From: an uncultured Oscillospiraceae bacterium
GTDB taxonomy: Bacteria > Bacillota > Clostridia > Oscillospirales > Ruminococcaceae
Assembly: GCA_904397845.1 (NCBI GenBank)
Contig: CAJFOX010000019.1
Location: 20,700-84,699 of the forward strand
Length of the DNA: 64,000 nt
Direction of reading: 5' to 3'
Numbering within the stretch: the stretch's first letter is position 1; each line of letters opens with the position of its first letter. The position numbers and the translations under genes were made by a program. The notes below the pieces were generated by a model, which ran no database searches, was not told the DNA's origin, and saw only the letters and a list, made by a program, of their open reading frames with translations. Positions 7,969 through 16,603 of the stretch are shown here, piece by piece.

Positions 7969-10593
7969 ATGGTGGGCCTGTTTGCAAATCTCATGCGCGT
8001 TACGCTGAACATGTCGGCGTTGGCAGCACTGATTTTGTTTTGTACCCCGCTTTTAAAAAAGAGATATTCGGCCAGCTGGCGTTATTGGGTTTGGATGGTC
8101 ATTACCGTGCGTCTTTTGATTCCCTTTCAAATGCCTGCGATCGAATTACCGGATTTGAGCGGACCGTTCCAGTCCGCTATATCTGCCGCATGGACAGCGC
8201 CACAGGATTCGAAAACGCAGATTTCTCAGGAAGCGGAGGGGCAGACTCGGCAGGATGCCCCTACCTTGCAAGAACAGTCGAACCAGATAGAACAACAGAA
8301 AACTTCTGAATCAAGTTCCCTGGCAGAGAAGAAAGCGCAGACGGTTCAAACAGAGCATTTATGGTCGGATTGGAAGACAAAGCTGCAGACGTTCCCATGG
8401 AAAGAAGCGGGAGTTGTCATTTGGGGGTTGGGCGCCGTGGCGGTACTGGCGATCCGCCTGGTATCCTACTGCAGAGTTCGGTGTGTTTTGCGTGCCTATG
8501 CGCGGCCGCTTCAGAATCCTGATTGTCAGACTATTTTGGAGGAAATCCAAAATGAACTGGGGTATCACGGTCCGCTGCGCCTGATGTGCTGCCCGGCGGC
8601 AGCTTCCCCGATGGTGAGTGGCTTGTACCGTCCGTTGCTGCTGCTGCCCCGGCAGGATTATCCGATTATGACGCTCAAGATGATTTTCCGGCACGAACTG
8701 GTTCATGTGATGCGTCATGATTTGTGGTATAAGCTTTTACTGGTTGCGGTGTCTACCGTGCACTGGTTTAACCCGATTATCCATTGGATGGTTCGTGCGG
8801 CAGACCGGGATCTGGAGATTTCCTGCGATGAAAGGGTGACTCGACAGAAGGACAAGGCTTTTCGCATCCAATACAGCGAGGCGATTTTTGAAGTGTTGCA
8901 GCAGGGGGTTGGACGGCGCTTTCTTTTTACCACTGGTTTTTGCAATGAGAAAAAAACGTTGATGCAGCGTTTTTCTGCCATATTTGACACTGATCGGAAA
9001 CCTCGGGGCGCTGTAGTAATGAGCGTTGTCTTGGTCGCGTGCCTACTGACCGGCAGCTTGTTCGGCTGCCGGGCCGACTCGATGCAGACGGCGTCGCTGC
9101 CGGAAGGATTGGCTTCTTCTCAACTTCTTACTGGCAGTACCGGCATAAATGTGGAAGAGGAAGCGCTGGCACAAATGGATTGGACCGCACAGTTATATGA
9201 AACCTATCGTTTTGGCCATGACCTGGCAGAGTCCGAAGCGCCGGAGGGAGAGGCCGATCTCGGATATGGCTATCTGAAAGAAAAAGGGCTGCTGGATCCA
9301 TATCTGGATGCGTCAGGCTGGGCGTACGATATCCCATTTGACCAGTTGGCGGAGATCCAAGATTTCTTTATGGTTTCCCCCGTCAGCCGCCCAGACGATG
9401 CAGGTTGGCTCAACCGTTATTCCACGGATTACGCAGAGGATGACCGCTTTGCCTTTTCGTTGGAGAAAAGCGGGGTGAAACAGAAGGAAAACGGGGATAT
9501 CATCATTGATTACCGTCGTTTGGCAGGTGAATCGCATCTGCGCCCGGTACGTTATGTATTCCGTCCTGTTACGGTGCAGAAGGTACCGGAAGCGCTGAAA
9601 GAGGATTTTTCAGAGGGAGACGTTGTATATCAGATTGTCGGCGTAACGAATTTGGATATGGAGCAGCAGCCGGGGCGGCAAACGATTGAGATATCCAATG
9701 TACAGGAATTATTGGAGGCTGCTGAACGGATTAACGCAGGTGGTTGGCTGAATCAGTATGATACCTATTTGCTGACGGCGGACATTGATCTGTCCGGTGT
9801 CGTGTTCACCCCCATGGGGCAAAACGAGCGTTATTTAGGCCATTGGGACGATGACGATGCCAGAGATCCAACTTTGCGGGGATTCAACGGCGTTTTTGAC
9901 GGGCAGGGCCATACCATTTCCGGGTTGCGGTTGGAAGCATCCGAGCAGGACTATCTGGCCGATCCGGACTATGCGCCCGACGGCATTGGCCTGTTCTCTC
10001 TTATCGGTTCAGATGGTGTGGTGAAAAACCTGAATCTGAAAGAATGTATAGTGACTTCTCCATGCCAGTATGGGTCGGAGTACGGCGCGGCGGGCCTTTT
10101 GGCGGGAACGTGCAATGGAACGCTGGAGTCGGTGTCAGTAGAGGGAACAGTAGAAGGCGGTTATGAGGTGGGAGGCATTGCGGGCCAAATAGGAGGCAGC
10201 GCCAGTCACTGTAAGGCTTCGGTAACAGTCAGCGGATTTGGCGAGGTTGGTGCTTTTGCGGGTTCCTTTTGTTATGGGGAGCTAGAAGATTGTACGGCGT
10301 CTGGTCAAGTTCTCTCCATTCAGGCGCAGGATGTGAACAATCAGGAAGCACCGCCCAAAAGCATCGGCGGCTTTATTGGATTTAGCGTGCAGGGAACGGT
10401 GATTGACTGCGAGGCTTCTGTGTACGTTTCGACAACGGTCAGCTCTAACTGGGTTGGTGCTTTTGCTGGATATGTTCAGAGCTTTCGGGCAGAAAGCTGC
10501 ATGTATGATGCACAAAAAGCATCGGGCTGGAAGACGGTCGGTGTCGTATACAATACCTCGGCGGATGACCAGCAGGATATCCAAGCGGCATAA
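7969..10593 (+). CDS. BlaR1-like M56 metalloprotease signal transducer with C-terminal GLUG-repeat extracellular domain
   Basis: 874 aa. The N-terminal membrane domain has helices near residues 8-27 and 32-50, a polar glutamine-rich loop, then the M56 zinc site RHELVH (H242, E243, H246) and DLEISCDERV (E283). A further helix at about 347-367 ends in LTGSLFGC. Beyond it lies a roughly 500-residue outside region. Residues about 635-860 hold GLUG-type repeats (FNGVFDGQGHTISGL, IGLFSLIGSDGVVKNLNL, VGGIAGQIGGSASHC, GAFAGSF), expected to form a beta-helix. Classical BlaR1/MecR1 instead end in a class-D beta-lactamase-like sensor with an STxK motif, which is absent here. Co-transcribed with blaI. 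The likely action is cleavage of the repressor on an envelope signal, with GLUG as the putative sensor. Confidence 0.85.
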   Translation: MVGLFANLMRVTLNMSALAALILFCTPLLKKRYSASWRYWVWMVITVRLLIPFQMPAIELPDLSGPFQSAISAAWTAPQDSKTQISQEAEGQTRQDAPTLQEQSNQIEQQKTSESSSLAEKKAQTVQTEHLWSDWKTKLQTFPWKEAGVVIWGLGAVAVLAIRLVSYCRVRCVLRAYARPLQNPDCQTILEEIQNELGYHGPLRLMCCPAAASPMVSGLYRPLLLLPRQDYPIMTLKMIFRHELVHVMRHDLWYKLLLVAVSTVHWFNPIIHWMVRAADRDLEISCDERVTRQKDKAFRIQYSEAIFEVLQQGVGRRFLFTTGFCNEKKTLMQRFSAIFDTDRKPRGAVVMSVVLVACLLTGSLFGCRADSMQTASLPEGLASSQLLTGSTGINVEEEALAQMDWTAQLYETYRFGHDLAESEAPEGEADLGYGYLKEKGLLDPYLDASGWAYDIPFDQLAEIQDFFMVSPVSRPDDAGWLNRYSTDYAEDDRFAFSLEKSGVKQKENGDIIIDYRRLAGESHLRPVRYVFRPVTVQKVPEALKEDFSEGDVVYQIVGVTNLDMEQQPGRQTIEISNVQELLEAAERINAGGWLNQYDTYLLTADIDLSGVVFTPMGQNERYLGHWDDDDARDPTLRGFNGVFDGQGHTISGLRLEASEQDYLADPDYAPDGIGLFSLIGSDGVVKNLNLKECIVTSPCQYGSEYGAAGLLAGTCNGTLESVSVEGTVEGGYEVGGIAGQIGGSASHCKASVTVSGFGEVGAFAGSFCYGELEDCTASGQVLSIQAQDVNNQEAPPKSIGGFIGFSVQGTVIDCEASVYVSTTVSSNWVGAFAGYVQSFRAESCMYDAQKASGWKTVGVVYNTSADDQQDIQAA

Positions 10594-10613
10594 TAGAAAC
10601 AATAAAAGAAGAC

Positions 10614-10643
10614 AAAAGGAGATCCTATGGGATCTCCTTTTGT
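10614..10643 (+). terminator. Rho-independent terminator after the M56 gene
   Basis: aaaaggagatcc / ggatctcctttt stem (10614-10625 with 10630-10641) and a 4-base loop, ending in a short T tract. Confidence 0.8.
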
Positions 10644-10754
10644 TCTGCCGGCCCCAATAACAAAAAATGCCGGCGTTCGCGTTTGCTGTGGACAATGCGA
10701 AAAGACAGCGGTTTTGAAATGATGAAGAGAAACAGTGAATTCCAAGAAAACAAC

Positions 10755-10783
10755 TTGTATTTATCAAGCAGCTACGGTAAAAT
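10755..10783 (+). promoter_or_regulatory. sigma-A promoter of the DUF401 gene
   Basis: TTGTAT (10755-10760), 17 bp, TAAAAT (10778-10783). It leaves a leader of about 185 bases before the TTG start at 10974. Confidence 0.65.
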
Positions 10784-10799
10784 AGAATCGGTTTCAGTT

Positions 10800-10889
10800 G
10801 AAAATCAGTTTTTCAGGCGGGTATGAGGGGTACGAAAATTCGAATGTGCAAACAGCGCAAGGCGATTTTTTCGCCGCCTGCCTGATTTT
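10800..10889 (+). promoter_or_regulatory. structured leader RNA, possible riboswitch or attenuator
   Basis: Between promoter and start codon, aaaatcag (10801-10808) pairs with ctgatttt (10882-10889), and caggcgg (10814-10820) pairs with ccgcctg (10874-10880). This gives a 15-bp closing stem with an internal asymmetric loop. Inside are a cgaa/ttcg mini-hairpin (10833-10842) and ggcga/tcgcc (10861-10865 with 10871-10875), which overlaps and competes with the outer stem. Mutually exclusive helices in a long leader are a regulatory signature. I do not recognise a known riboswitch consensus. Confidence 0.4.
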
Positions 10890-10973
10890 GCATGAAAAGA
10901 TTCAGTGCTGAAACAAGATTGCGTCATTGCAAAGATAATAATCAAACGGAAAGACTTTACGGAGGTTTTGTAT

Positions 10974-12218
10974 TTGGATCATTTTTCTTTTTTAACGTTT
11001 TGGGCGCAGTATGGCGATTTTATAAAATTAGCCCTTATTTTTGTGGGGATTATCATTCTGCTGAAATTTAAAATTCCGCTGTCCGGCGCCATCGGGATCG
11101 GAGCGGTGTTGACAGTGGTTTTGTACGGAATCCCTATTTGGGATGCCCTGCTGATTACTGGAAAATCCATGGTCGGTGAATCGACTATTATGGTTATTCT
11201 TAACTGCTATCTCATTACCTTTTTGCAGCGCATGATGGAACTGCGCGGCCATTTGGATTTGGCGCAGCGTTCCCTTTCGCGGCTGTTCAACAGCCGGCGG
11301 ATCAATGCGTCTATCGCACCGGTTTTTATCGGGTTATTGCCATCCCCCGGCGCTATTTTTATTGCGGGTTCCATGGTAGATACCGCTTGCGGGGATTATA
11401 TCAGCAAAGAGGATAAGACTTTTGTCGCGTCCTACTTCCGCCATATCCCAGAAAGCTTTTTGCCGACCTATTCTTCCATTATTTTAGCCTGCCAGCTGAC
11501 GGGAGTGCAGATGGGGGCGTTTGTTCTGGGGATGGTGCCGATGGTGGCCTGCTTGATGTTGCTGGGCTATCTGTTTTATCTGCGCCGAGTGCCGAAAGAA
11601 ACAGGAGAAGCTGCTTCAACGGACAAGCTTGCAGACTTGCAGAGTCTATGCCGCAGCCTGTGGACAATTGCGGTTATCATTTTTTTGATCGTTGCATTCA
11701 ACGTTCCGGTATATATTGCTACAGTGGGAGTTATTGTTGTCTATTTCTTTACCAGCCGGTTTACTTGGCAGGAGATTAAGCCCTTTTTCTTATCTGCGTT
11801 GGAGTCCCGTATTGTCATCAATACCTTTGTGGTCATGATTTTCAAAGACCTTCTGACACACACCAATGTTATTACCGAATTGCCCGGCCTGTTTGAGGCG
11901 TTGCCTATTCCCAGCTTTTTAGTATTCGGCCTGATCTTTTTCATTGGCTCCATTGTTGCAGGATCCACCGCGATCATTACGCTGTGCCTGCCTATGGCGT
12001 TTGCTGCAGTGCCTGGTGCGGGCATGCCTTTGATGGTTTTTCTAATGAGCTGTACTTATACGGCGATGCAAATTTCCCCTACCCATTTATGCCTGACCCT
12101 GGCATGCGAGCATTTTAAAACGGATTTTGGTGCGCTGGTCAAACGGACCTTGCCGATTATCGGTATTTTCTACATAATTTTAACAGGATACTATCTGCTT
12201 TTGAACCTGTTTTTTTGA
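10974..12218 (+). CDS. DUF401-family integral membrane protein (putative permease)
   Basis: 414 aa with about ten hydrophobic helices. It matches the DUF401/COG1906 family: FVGIIILLKFKIPLSGAIGI near the start, RRINASIAPVFIGLLPSPGA and ASYFRHIPESFLPTYSS in the first half, and FFIGSIVAGSTAIITLCLP with a STAITL-type re-entrant element in the second. The family resembles gluconate/anion permeases but its substrate is unknown. The TTG at 10974 is chosen because GGAGG (10961-10965) lies 8 bases upstream; the upstream GTG at 10905 has no ribosome site. Single-gene unit between its own promoter and the terminator at 12231. Confidence 0.8.
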   Translation: MDHFSFLTFWAQYGDFIKLALIFVGIIILLKFKIPLSGAIGIGAVLTVVLYGIPIWDALLITGKSMVGESTIMVILNCYLITFLQRMMELRGHLDLAQRSLSRLFNSRRINASIAPVFIGLLPSPGAIFIAGSMVDTACGDYISKEDKTFVASYFRHIPESFLPTYSSIILACQLTGVQMGAFVLGMVPMVACLMLLGYLFYLRRVPKETGEAASTDKLADLQSLCRSLWTIAVIIFLIVAFNVPVYIATVGVIVVYFFTSRFTWQEIKPFFLSALESRIVINTFVVMIFKDLLTHTNVITELPGLFEALPIPSFLVFGLIFFIGSIVAGSTAIITLCLPMAFAAVPGAGMPLMVFLMSCTYTAMQISPTHLCLTLACEHFKTDFGALVKRTLPIIGIFYIILTGYYLLLNLFF

Positions 12219-12230
12219 CAGCTTTCTTGG

Positions 12231-12268
12231 AAAAAGGGCAAAACCCTTTAAGGGTTTTGCCCTTTTTG
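12231..12268 (+). terminator. Rho-independent terminator of the DUF401 gene
   Basis: aaaaagggcaaaaccc (12231-12246) pairs with the complementary run ending at 12267, with a tight TTTA-type loop and a T tract. Confidence 0.9.
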
Positions 12269-12323
12269 TTTGGCCTAAATACAGAGGCAAAACTGCGTTT
12301 CAACCTATCTTTTTCGGCCATAC

Positions 12324-12374
12324 AAAAAGCCCGGCTTTGCAAATGCTTTTGCTTGTGAAACCGGGCTTTTTTGC
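12324..12374 (-). terminator. terminator of gltX
   Basis: aaaaagcccgg (12324-12334) pairs with ccgggcttttt (12361-12371), and on the minus strand the stem ends in a U5 run. It lies 35 bases past the gltX stop and has T-runs on both sides, so it may also stop plus-strand readthrough. Confidence 0.8.
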
Positions 12375-12408
12375 TTTTGGATTTCTTTTGCGAAGAACGA
12401 TACCACGC

Positions 12409-13866
12409 TTATTTGCTCAACAGATCAATCCCTTTTCGGATGCGGGCAAGGGATTCTTTCTTGCCCAAAATAGAACAGATTTCAATTCCGCCGCCAGGGG
12501 TAAACTGCTTTCCGCTTACAGCCACGCGGATCGGCCAAAGCAGATACCCATTTTTCACACCCAGTTTGGCGATTAAATCAAACAGGGCGGTATGAATGGA
12601 TTCTTCGGAAAAATTGTCCAGCGCTTCCAATACGGGTAATGCAGCCTTGAGCGCCTCCAAAGAGGTCTCCTTATTGGTCTTCATTTTTTTATGGATATAC
12701 AGCGCTGTATCGTATTCCGGCAGGCAGTCGATAAAGTCCACCTGCTCTGGAATCTGATTGAGCACCTCCGTCCGCGCCTGCAGCACCTTAGCGATGAGCC
12801 GGGTATCCACGTCCTCGCGTTTCACCGTTTGCCGGATCCAGGGCAGAGCGATTTGGTGAAACTGATCCAGCGGGAGGCGGCGGATGTATTCCGCGTTAAT
12901 GTAGTCCAGTTTTTGATTGTCAAAAATCGAAGGAGATTTGCTGATGCCGGAAACAGAGAACTCCTTTTTGAGTTCCTCCATCGTGAAGATCTCCTGTTCG
13001 CCTTTGGGTGCCCAGCCTAACAGCGCCAGATAATTGACGATAGCAGGAGGAAGATACCCCTTGGCGACCAAGTCTTGATAAGATGCGTCTCCATTTCGTT
13101 TGGACAGTTTTTCGGTGGCGTTTTTCATCACCGGTGGGCAATGGATATAGGTAGGGATTTCCCAGCCAAACGCCTCGTACAAAAGATTATATTTGGGAGT
13201 GGAGGACAAGTATTCAGATCCGCGGATTACGTGGGTAATGCCCATGGTATGGTCATCTACCACATTGGCAAAGTTGTAGGTAGGCATACCGTCGGCTTTG
13301 ATGAGCACCTGATCGTCCAGCGTATCATTATCTACGGTGATCAGGCCGTATACTTCATCGTGAAAAGAAGTGGTTCCTTCGGTAGGCATTTTCTGCCGGA
13401 TGACGTAAGGAATTCCTGCCGCCAGCTTTTCTGCCACTTCTTCTTTGGAAAGGTTGCGGCAGTGCCCATCATACCGAGGGACAATACCGGAAGCTTTTTG
13501 CAGCACTCGAACTTCCTCCAAGCGATCCTTATCACAGAAGCAGTAGTAGGCATGTCCGCTTTCCACCAGCTGTTCGGCATATTTTTTGAACATGGGCATG
13601 CGCTCGCTTTGGACGTAAGGCCCCACCGGACCGCCGATATCCGGCCCTTCATCCCAATAAAGCCCCGCTTCCTTCAACGTGTTATAAATGATGTCCACAG
13701 CGCCTTCCACATAACGTTCCTGGTCAGTGTCTTCGATGCGGAGAATAAAGGTGCCGCCCTGGGATTTGGCCATCAGATAGGCATAAAGAGCAGTTCTAAG
13801 GTTTCCCACATGCATATAGCCAGTGGGACTGGGTGCAAAACGAGTACGCACGCCTTCCAGTTTCAT
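12409..13866 (-). CDS. gltX: glutamate--tRNA ligase (GluRS)
   Basis: 485 aa, class I aminoacyl-tRNA synthetase. The HIGH-type motif is [11 protein letters not shown] (residues 12-22), and the KMSKS-type loop is KLSKRNGD near residue 252. [13 protein letters not shown] carries the glutamate/ATP-binding arginine and acidic residues. In bacteria lacking GlnRS this enzyme also charges tRNA-Gln with glutamate for later amidation; which type this is cannot be read here. The ATG at 13864-13866 (minus) follows AGGAGG; the frame extends 9 codons further upstream without a ribosome site. Monocistronic, with promoter at 13940-13968 and terminator at 12324. Confidence 0.95.
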   Translation of the reverse strand: MKLEGVRTRFAPSPTGYMHVGNLRTALYAYLMAKSQGGTFILRIEDTDQERYVEGAVDIIYNTLKEAGLYWDEGPDIGGPVGPYVQSERMPMFKKYAEQLVESGHAYYCFCDKDRLEEVRVLQKASGIVPRYDGHCRNLSKEEVAEKLAAGIPYVIRQKMPTEGTTSFHDEVYGLITVDNDTLDDQVLIKADGMPTYNFANVVDDHTMGITHVIRGSEYLSSTPKYNLLYEAFGWEIPTYIHCPPVMKNATEKLSKRNGDASYQDLVAKGYLPPAIVNYLALLGWAPKGEQEIFTMEELKKEFSVSGISKSPSIFDNQKLDYINAEYIRRLPLDQFHQIALPWIRQTVKREDVDTRLIAKVLQARTEVLNQIPEQVDFIDCLPEYDTALYIHKKMKTNKETSLEALKAALPVLEALDNFSEESIHTALFDLIAKLGVKNGYLLWPIRVAVSGKQFTPGGGIEICSILGKKESLARIRKGIDLLSK

Positions 13867-13939
13867 GTTGTTTCCTCCTGTTGCCGCAGTCACGGCGATT
13901 GCTGATCATTCCATTTTTTAGAAAAATCGATATAAATAT

Positions 13940-13968
13940 ATATTACCTTTGCCCAGTTTGCTTGTCAA
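13940..13968 (-). promoter_or_regulatory. sigma-A promoter of gltX
   Basis: On the minus strand TTGACA (13968-13963), 17 bp, TAATAT (13945-13940): a full -35 and 5 of 6 at -10. Confidence 0.85.
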
Positions 13969-14018
13969 GGTAGGTTTTGGGGCAGAATGGGCCGCCCGCT
14001 GCTGGAGGACGACCGGTT

Positions 14019-14051
14019 CCGACAGGTTACGCTATGGAAAACAGCTATACT
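14019..14051 (+). promoter_or_regulatory. candidate long-spacer promoter of spoIIE
   Basis: TATACT (14046-14051) is the best -10 upstream of spoIIE, but no -35 sits at 17 bp. CCGACA (14019-14024) lies at 21 bp, which recalls Bacillus spoIIE and spoIIG promoters whose 21-22-bp spacers make them dependent on Spo0A~P. A perfect Spo0A box was not found here. Confidence 0.35.
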
Positions 14052-14136
14052 AAAAATGCCGGAAACCATATTTTATGCACAAACAAAGGGAAAAATACCT
14101 GATGGGCCGGCCGGATAAAAGAAATGAGGGATAATT

Positions 14137-16467
14137 GTGTTAAAAACAAAGGAAAAACCCATGCCTGCCGTCTCTCATCTGGCAGGATTTTTAAAGAGGC
14201 AGGCCGTGCTGCTGGAATATCTGGCCTGTGTTGTCTGCGGATTCATACTGTCCAACGCTTTTTTGCTAGGGCAGTTGGCGCCGTTTGGGGTAGCCTTTGC
14301 CGCAGCCGGAAAAAAAGAGCGAGCCACTGCAGCGGGTGCGGGTGCGCTTTTGGGATATATTTTTTCCGTTCACCCGGAGAACAATACTCGCTATATCGCG
14401 GCGGTTGCGCTGACGGTAGCCGTCAAATGGCTTTTGCCGCCGCACCTGATGAACAAAAATCAACGCTGGACAGCACCCGCTATTGCGTTCGGCGCGGTTT
14501 TTCTGCCCGGGGTTGCGCTGGCCTCCCTGCGGGGATATCTTTTGTATGATGTAGTGATCTGCCTATCCGAATCCGTACTGGCGGCTGGAACCTGCTTTTT
14601 CTTTCAGCGCGCGGTGGAGGCTTTGCTGCGCCGGGAAAAACTGGCGACATTAAACGGCAAAGATGTCTCCTGCCTGATTATTGCCTATGCGCTGCTGGTA
14701 ATGGCGCTGGGCTCTTTTTCCATTGGCGATGTCTCCATCGGGCGGGTTGTGGCGGTAGTGACAATTCTGCTGGCGGCAAAGTGCGGCCGGGAATCCGGCG
14801 GCGCCATTGCAGGAGTGACAGCAGGAATTGCGATGGGAATTTTGGGAGGAGATTTTTCCTTTTTGGCGGCGGCTTATGGCTTCGGCGGCATGCTGGCTGG
14901 GATGTTTGCAGAGCTGGGATCGGTCGTACAGGCGCTGGTATTTGTGGTCGTAAACGGCCTGACGGCTTTGATTATGGGGAGCGAATATCAGGCATACAGC
15001 GTTTTGTATGAGATTTTTCTCGGCGCAGTACTATTTTTGCTGATCCCATCCTCGGCGGTGCGAAGCTTGATTTTCTGGGGCCGGCAACGGTCGGACGCCT
15101 TTTCCAAAACGGCCCGGGAAGTGGTATTATCCAAACTGAAATTCGCTTCGGCTGCGCTGGCGGATATCGGGGAGACTACCCGGCAGGTTCACCAAAAGAT
15201 CAGTTCCTCCAAATCGGGCACGGTGGCGGATGTTTTTGCTGCCGCGGCAGAAGATGTGTGCAAGTCCTGCGCGCAAAAGCCGGTGTGTTGGGGAGAACAG
15301 TATCATTCGGTGATGGACGGTTTTAACAACCTGACTGAGGTTTTGCGCCGGAAAGGGAAGATAACAGCAGAGGATTTTTCCGGCTATATGGAAGAACATT
15401 GTGATCACAAATGGGAGCTGGCAAGCGAGATCTGCACCGGATATGAGCGCCTGTCCGGCAAAAAGGAGGCGTATATGCAGGCTCAGACTCTGCGCGGTGT
15501 AGTCACCGACCAGTTTCAAGGGATGAGCGGTATGCTGGATTCCCTGGCACAGGAGCTGACCGGCATTGAACAGGCGGAGTTCCCATTGGCCGACCGGATC
15601 AGCGCGCTGTTGGAGCGGGAAAACCTTTCCCCTATTTCAGTCAGCGCCTACACCGATCAGACCGGCCGGCTGACGGTAGAAGCGGCAATTCCGCCTTTCA
15701 AGCTGGCCCGTATGAATCAGACTTCCATGACCTTATGGCTTTCCGATCTGTGCCAGCGAAGGCTGCAGCTGCCGGTGGTGAGCGAAGTGGAAAACGCATC
15801 CCATCTGCGGTGGATCGAGAGAACCGTCTATTCGGTGGAAACGGCGAAAATTCAGCATTCCTGTGACGGACAGAAAGTGTGTGGGGATGCGCTGGAAGAG
15901 ATCTGGGACGGCCGGGGAAGAGTTCATCTGCTTTTGTCCGATGGAATGGGCAGCGGAAGCAGAGCGGCTTTGGATTCGGCCATGACCGTCTGCCTGCTCA
16001 AAAAGCTGGTAACGGCGGGATTTTCTTTTGATTCCTCTTTGGAGTTAGTCAATGCCGCGCTGCTGGCTAAATCGGAGGAAGAATCTCTTTCTACGATAGA
16101 TGTGGCAACAATAGATCTCTACTCGGGCGAAACGCAGTTCTTGAAAGCAGGCGCGGCGCCGACTTTTGTTTATCGGGATGGCTCGGTGGTTAAGGTGGAG
16201 GCAGCTTCCATGCCGGCAGGTATCCTCAAAGGGGTAGATTTTGCAAAAAGCCGCCTGAAATTGCACGAAGGGGATTGGATCGTCATGCTTTCAGATGGGA
16301 TGCTTTTGGGAGGCAGTGAGTGGATTTTTGACCAGATAAAGCTGTCTGCTAAGAAAAGTGCCGAAGAGCTGGCTCAGGATCTGTGGCAAACCGCACAAAA
16401 AAGAAAACCCAGCGGTCATGATGACGATGCTAGCGTAATGGTCTGCAAAGTGATTGAAAAACCTTAG
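14137..16467 (+). CDS. spoIIE: stage II sporulation protein E (PP2C-type phosphatase)
   Basis: 776 aa, close to the usual 780-830. About ten membrane helices occupy residues 25-310. A central regulatory/oligomerisation region follows with a cysteine cluster (EDVCKSCAQKPVCWGEQ, near 370-386). The C-terminal PP2C domain contains LLSDGMGSGSRAALDS (about 600-615) with the metal-binding aspartate, VMLSDGMLLGG and the late GHDDDASVMVCKV. In Bacillus, SpoIIE sits at the polar septum and dephosphorylates SpoIIAA to release sigma-F in the forespore. GTG 14137 is used because GAGGG lies 6 bases upstream. It is transcribed away from gltX and ends before the GNAT promoter. Confidence 0.95.
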   Translation: MLKTKEKPMPAVSHLAGFLKRQAVLLEYLACVVCGFILSNAFLLGQLAPFGVAFAAAGKKERATAAGAGALLGYIFSVHPENNTRYIAAVALTVAVKWLLPPHLMNKNQRWTAPAIAFGAVFLPGVALASLRGYLLYDVVICLSESVLAAGTCFFFQRAVEALLRREKLATLNGKDVSCLIIAYALLVMALGSFSIGDVSIGRVVAVVTILLAAKCGRESGGAIAGVTAGIAMGILGGDFSFLAAAYGFGGMLAGMFAELGSVVQALVFVVVNGLTALIMGSEYQAYSVLYEIFLGAVLFLLIPSSAVRSLIFWGRQRSDAFSKTAREVVLSKLKFASAALADIGETTRQVHQKISSSKSGTVADVFAAAAEDVCKSCAQKPVCWGEQYHSVMDGFNNLTEVLRRKGKITAEDFSGYMEEHCDHKWELASEICTGYERLSGKKEAYMQAQTLRGVVTDQFQGMSGMLDSLAQELTGIEQAEFPLADRISALLERENLSPISVSAYTDQTGRLTVEAAIPPFKLARMNQTSMTLWLSDLCQRRLQLPVVSEVENASHLRWIERTVYSVETAKIQHSCDGQKVCGDALEEIWDGRGRVHLLLSDGMGSGSRAALDSAMTVCLLKKLVTAGFSFDSSLELVNAALLAKSEEESLSTIDVATIDLYSGETQFLKAGAAPTFVYRDGSVVKVEAASMPAGILKGVDFAKSRLKLHEGDWIVMLSDGMLLGGSEWIFDQIKLSAKKSAEELAQDLWQTAQKRKPSGHDDDASVMVCKVIEKP

Positions 16468-16491
16468 TGGCTTAAGAAAAAAACCGGACGG

Positions 16492-16520
16492 TTGACATTT
16501 TTTCACCCATCCGATATGCT
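16492..16520 (+). promoter_or_regulatory. sigma-A promoter of the GNAT gene
   Basis: TTGACA (16492-16497), 17 bp, TATGCT (16515-16520), 25 bases after the spoIIE stop. Confidence 0.8.
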
Positions 16521-16568
16521 GAAATCAAAGGCAGAGCGGCCCAAACGCCGCAAAAGAAAAGGAGGGAA

Positions 16569-16595
16569 GGCGCCCTGCACGCAGGGCGCCTTTTT
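16569..16595 (+). terminator. terminator-like hairpin inside the GNAT leader
   Basis: ggcgccctgc (16569-16578) pairs perfectly with gcagggcgcc (16581-16590) and is followed by T5 (16591-16595), just 8 bases before the ATG at 16604. It could end spoIIE transcripts, but it lies downstream of the GNAT promoter and between that gene's only good Shine-Dalgarno (GGAGGG, 16561-16566) and its start. It could therefore act as an attenuator, or as a structure that brings the two together. Confidence 0.7.
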
Positions 16596-16603
16596 AGAAG
16601 AAA

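Noticed and set aside
7969..10593. Two genes (protease and GLUG protein) joined by an assembly error
   Set aside because: The frame is continuous through the membrane helix, with no internal start or ribosome site at the junction near 9070.
13075..13905. A 276-codon plus-strand frame across gltX
   Set aside because: Antisense to GluRS; no ribosome site or family motif.
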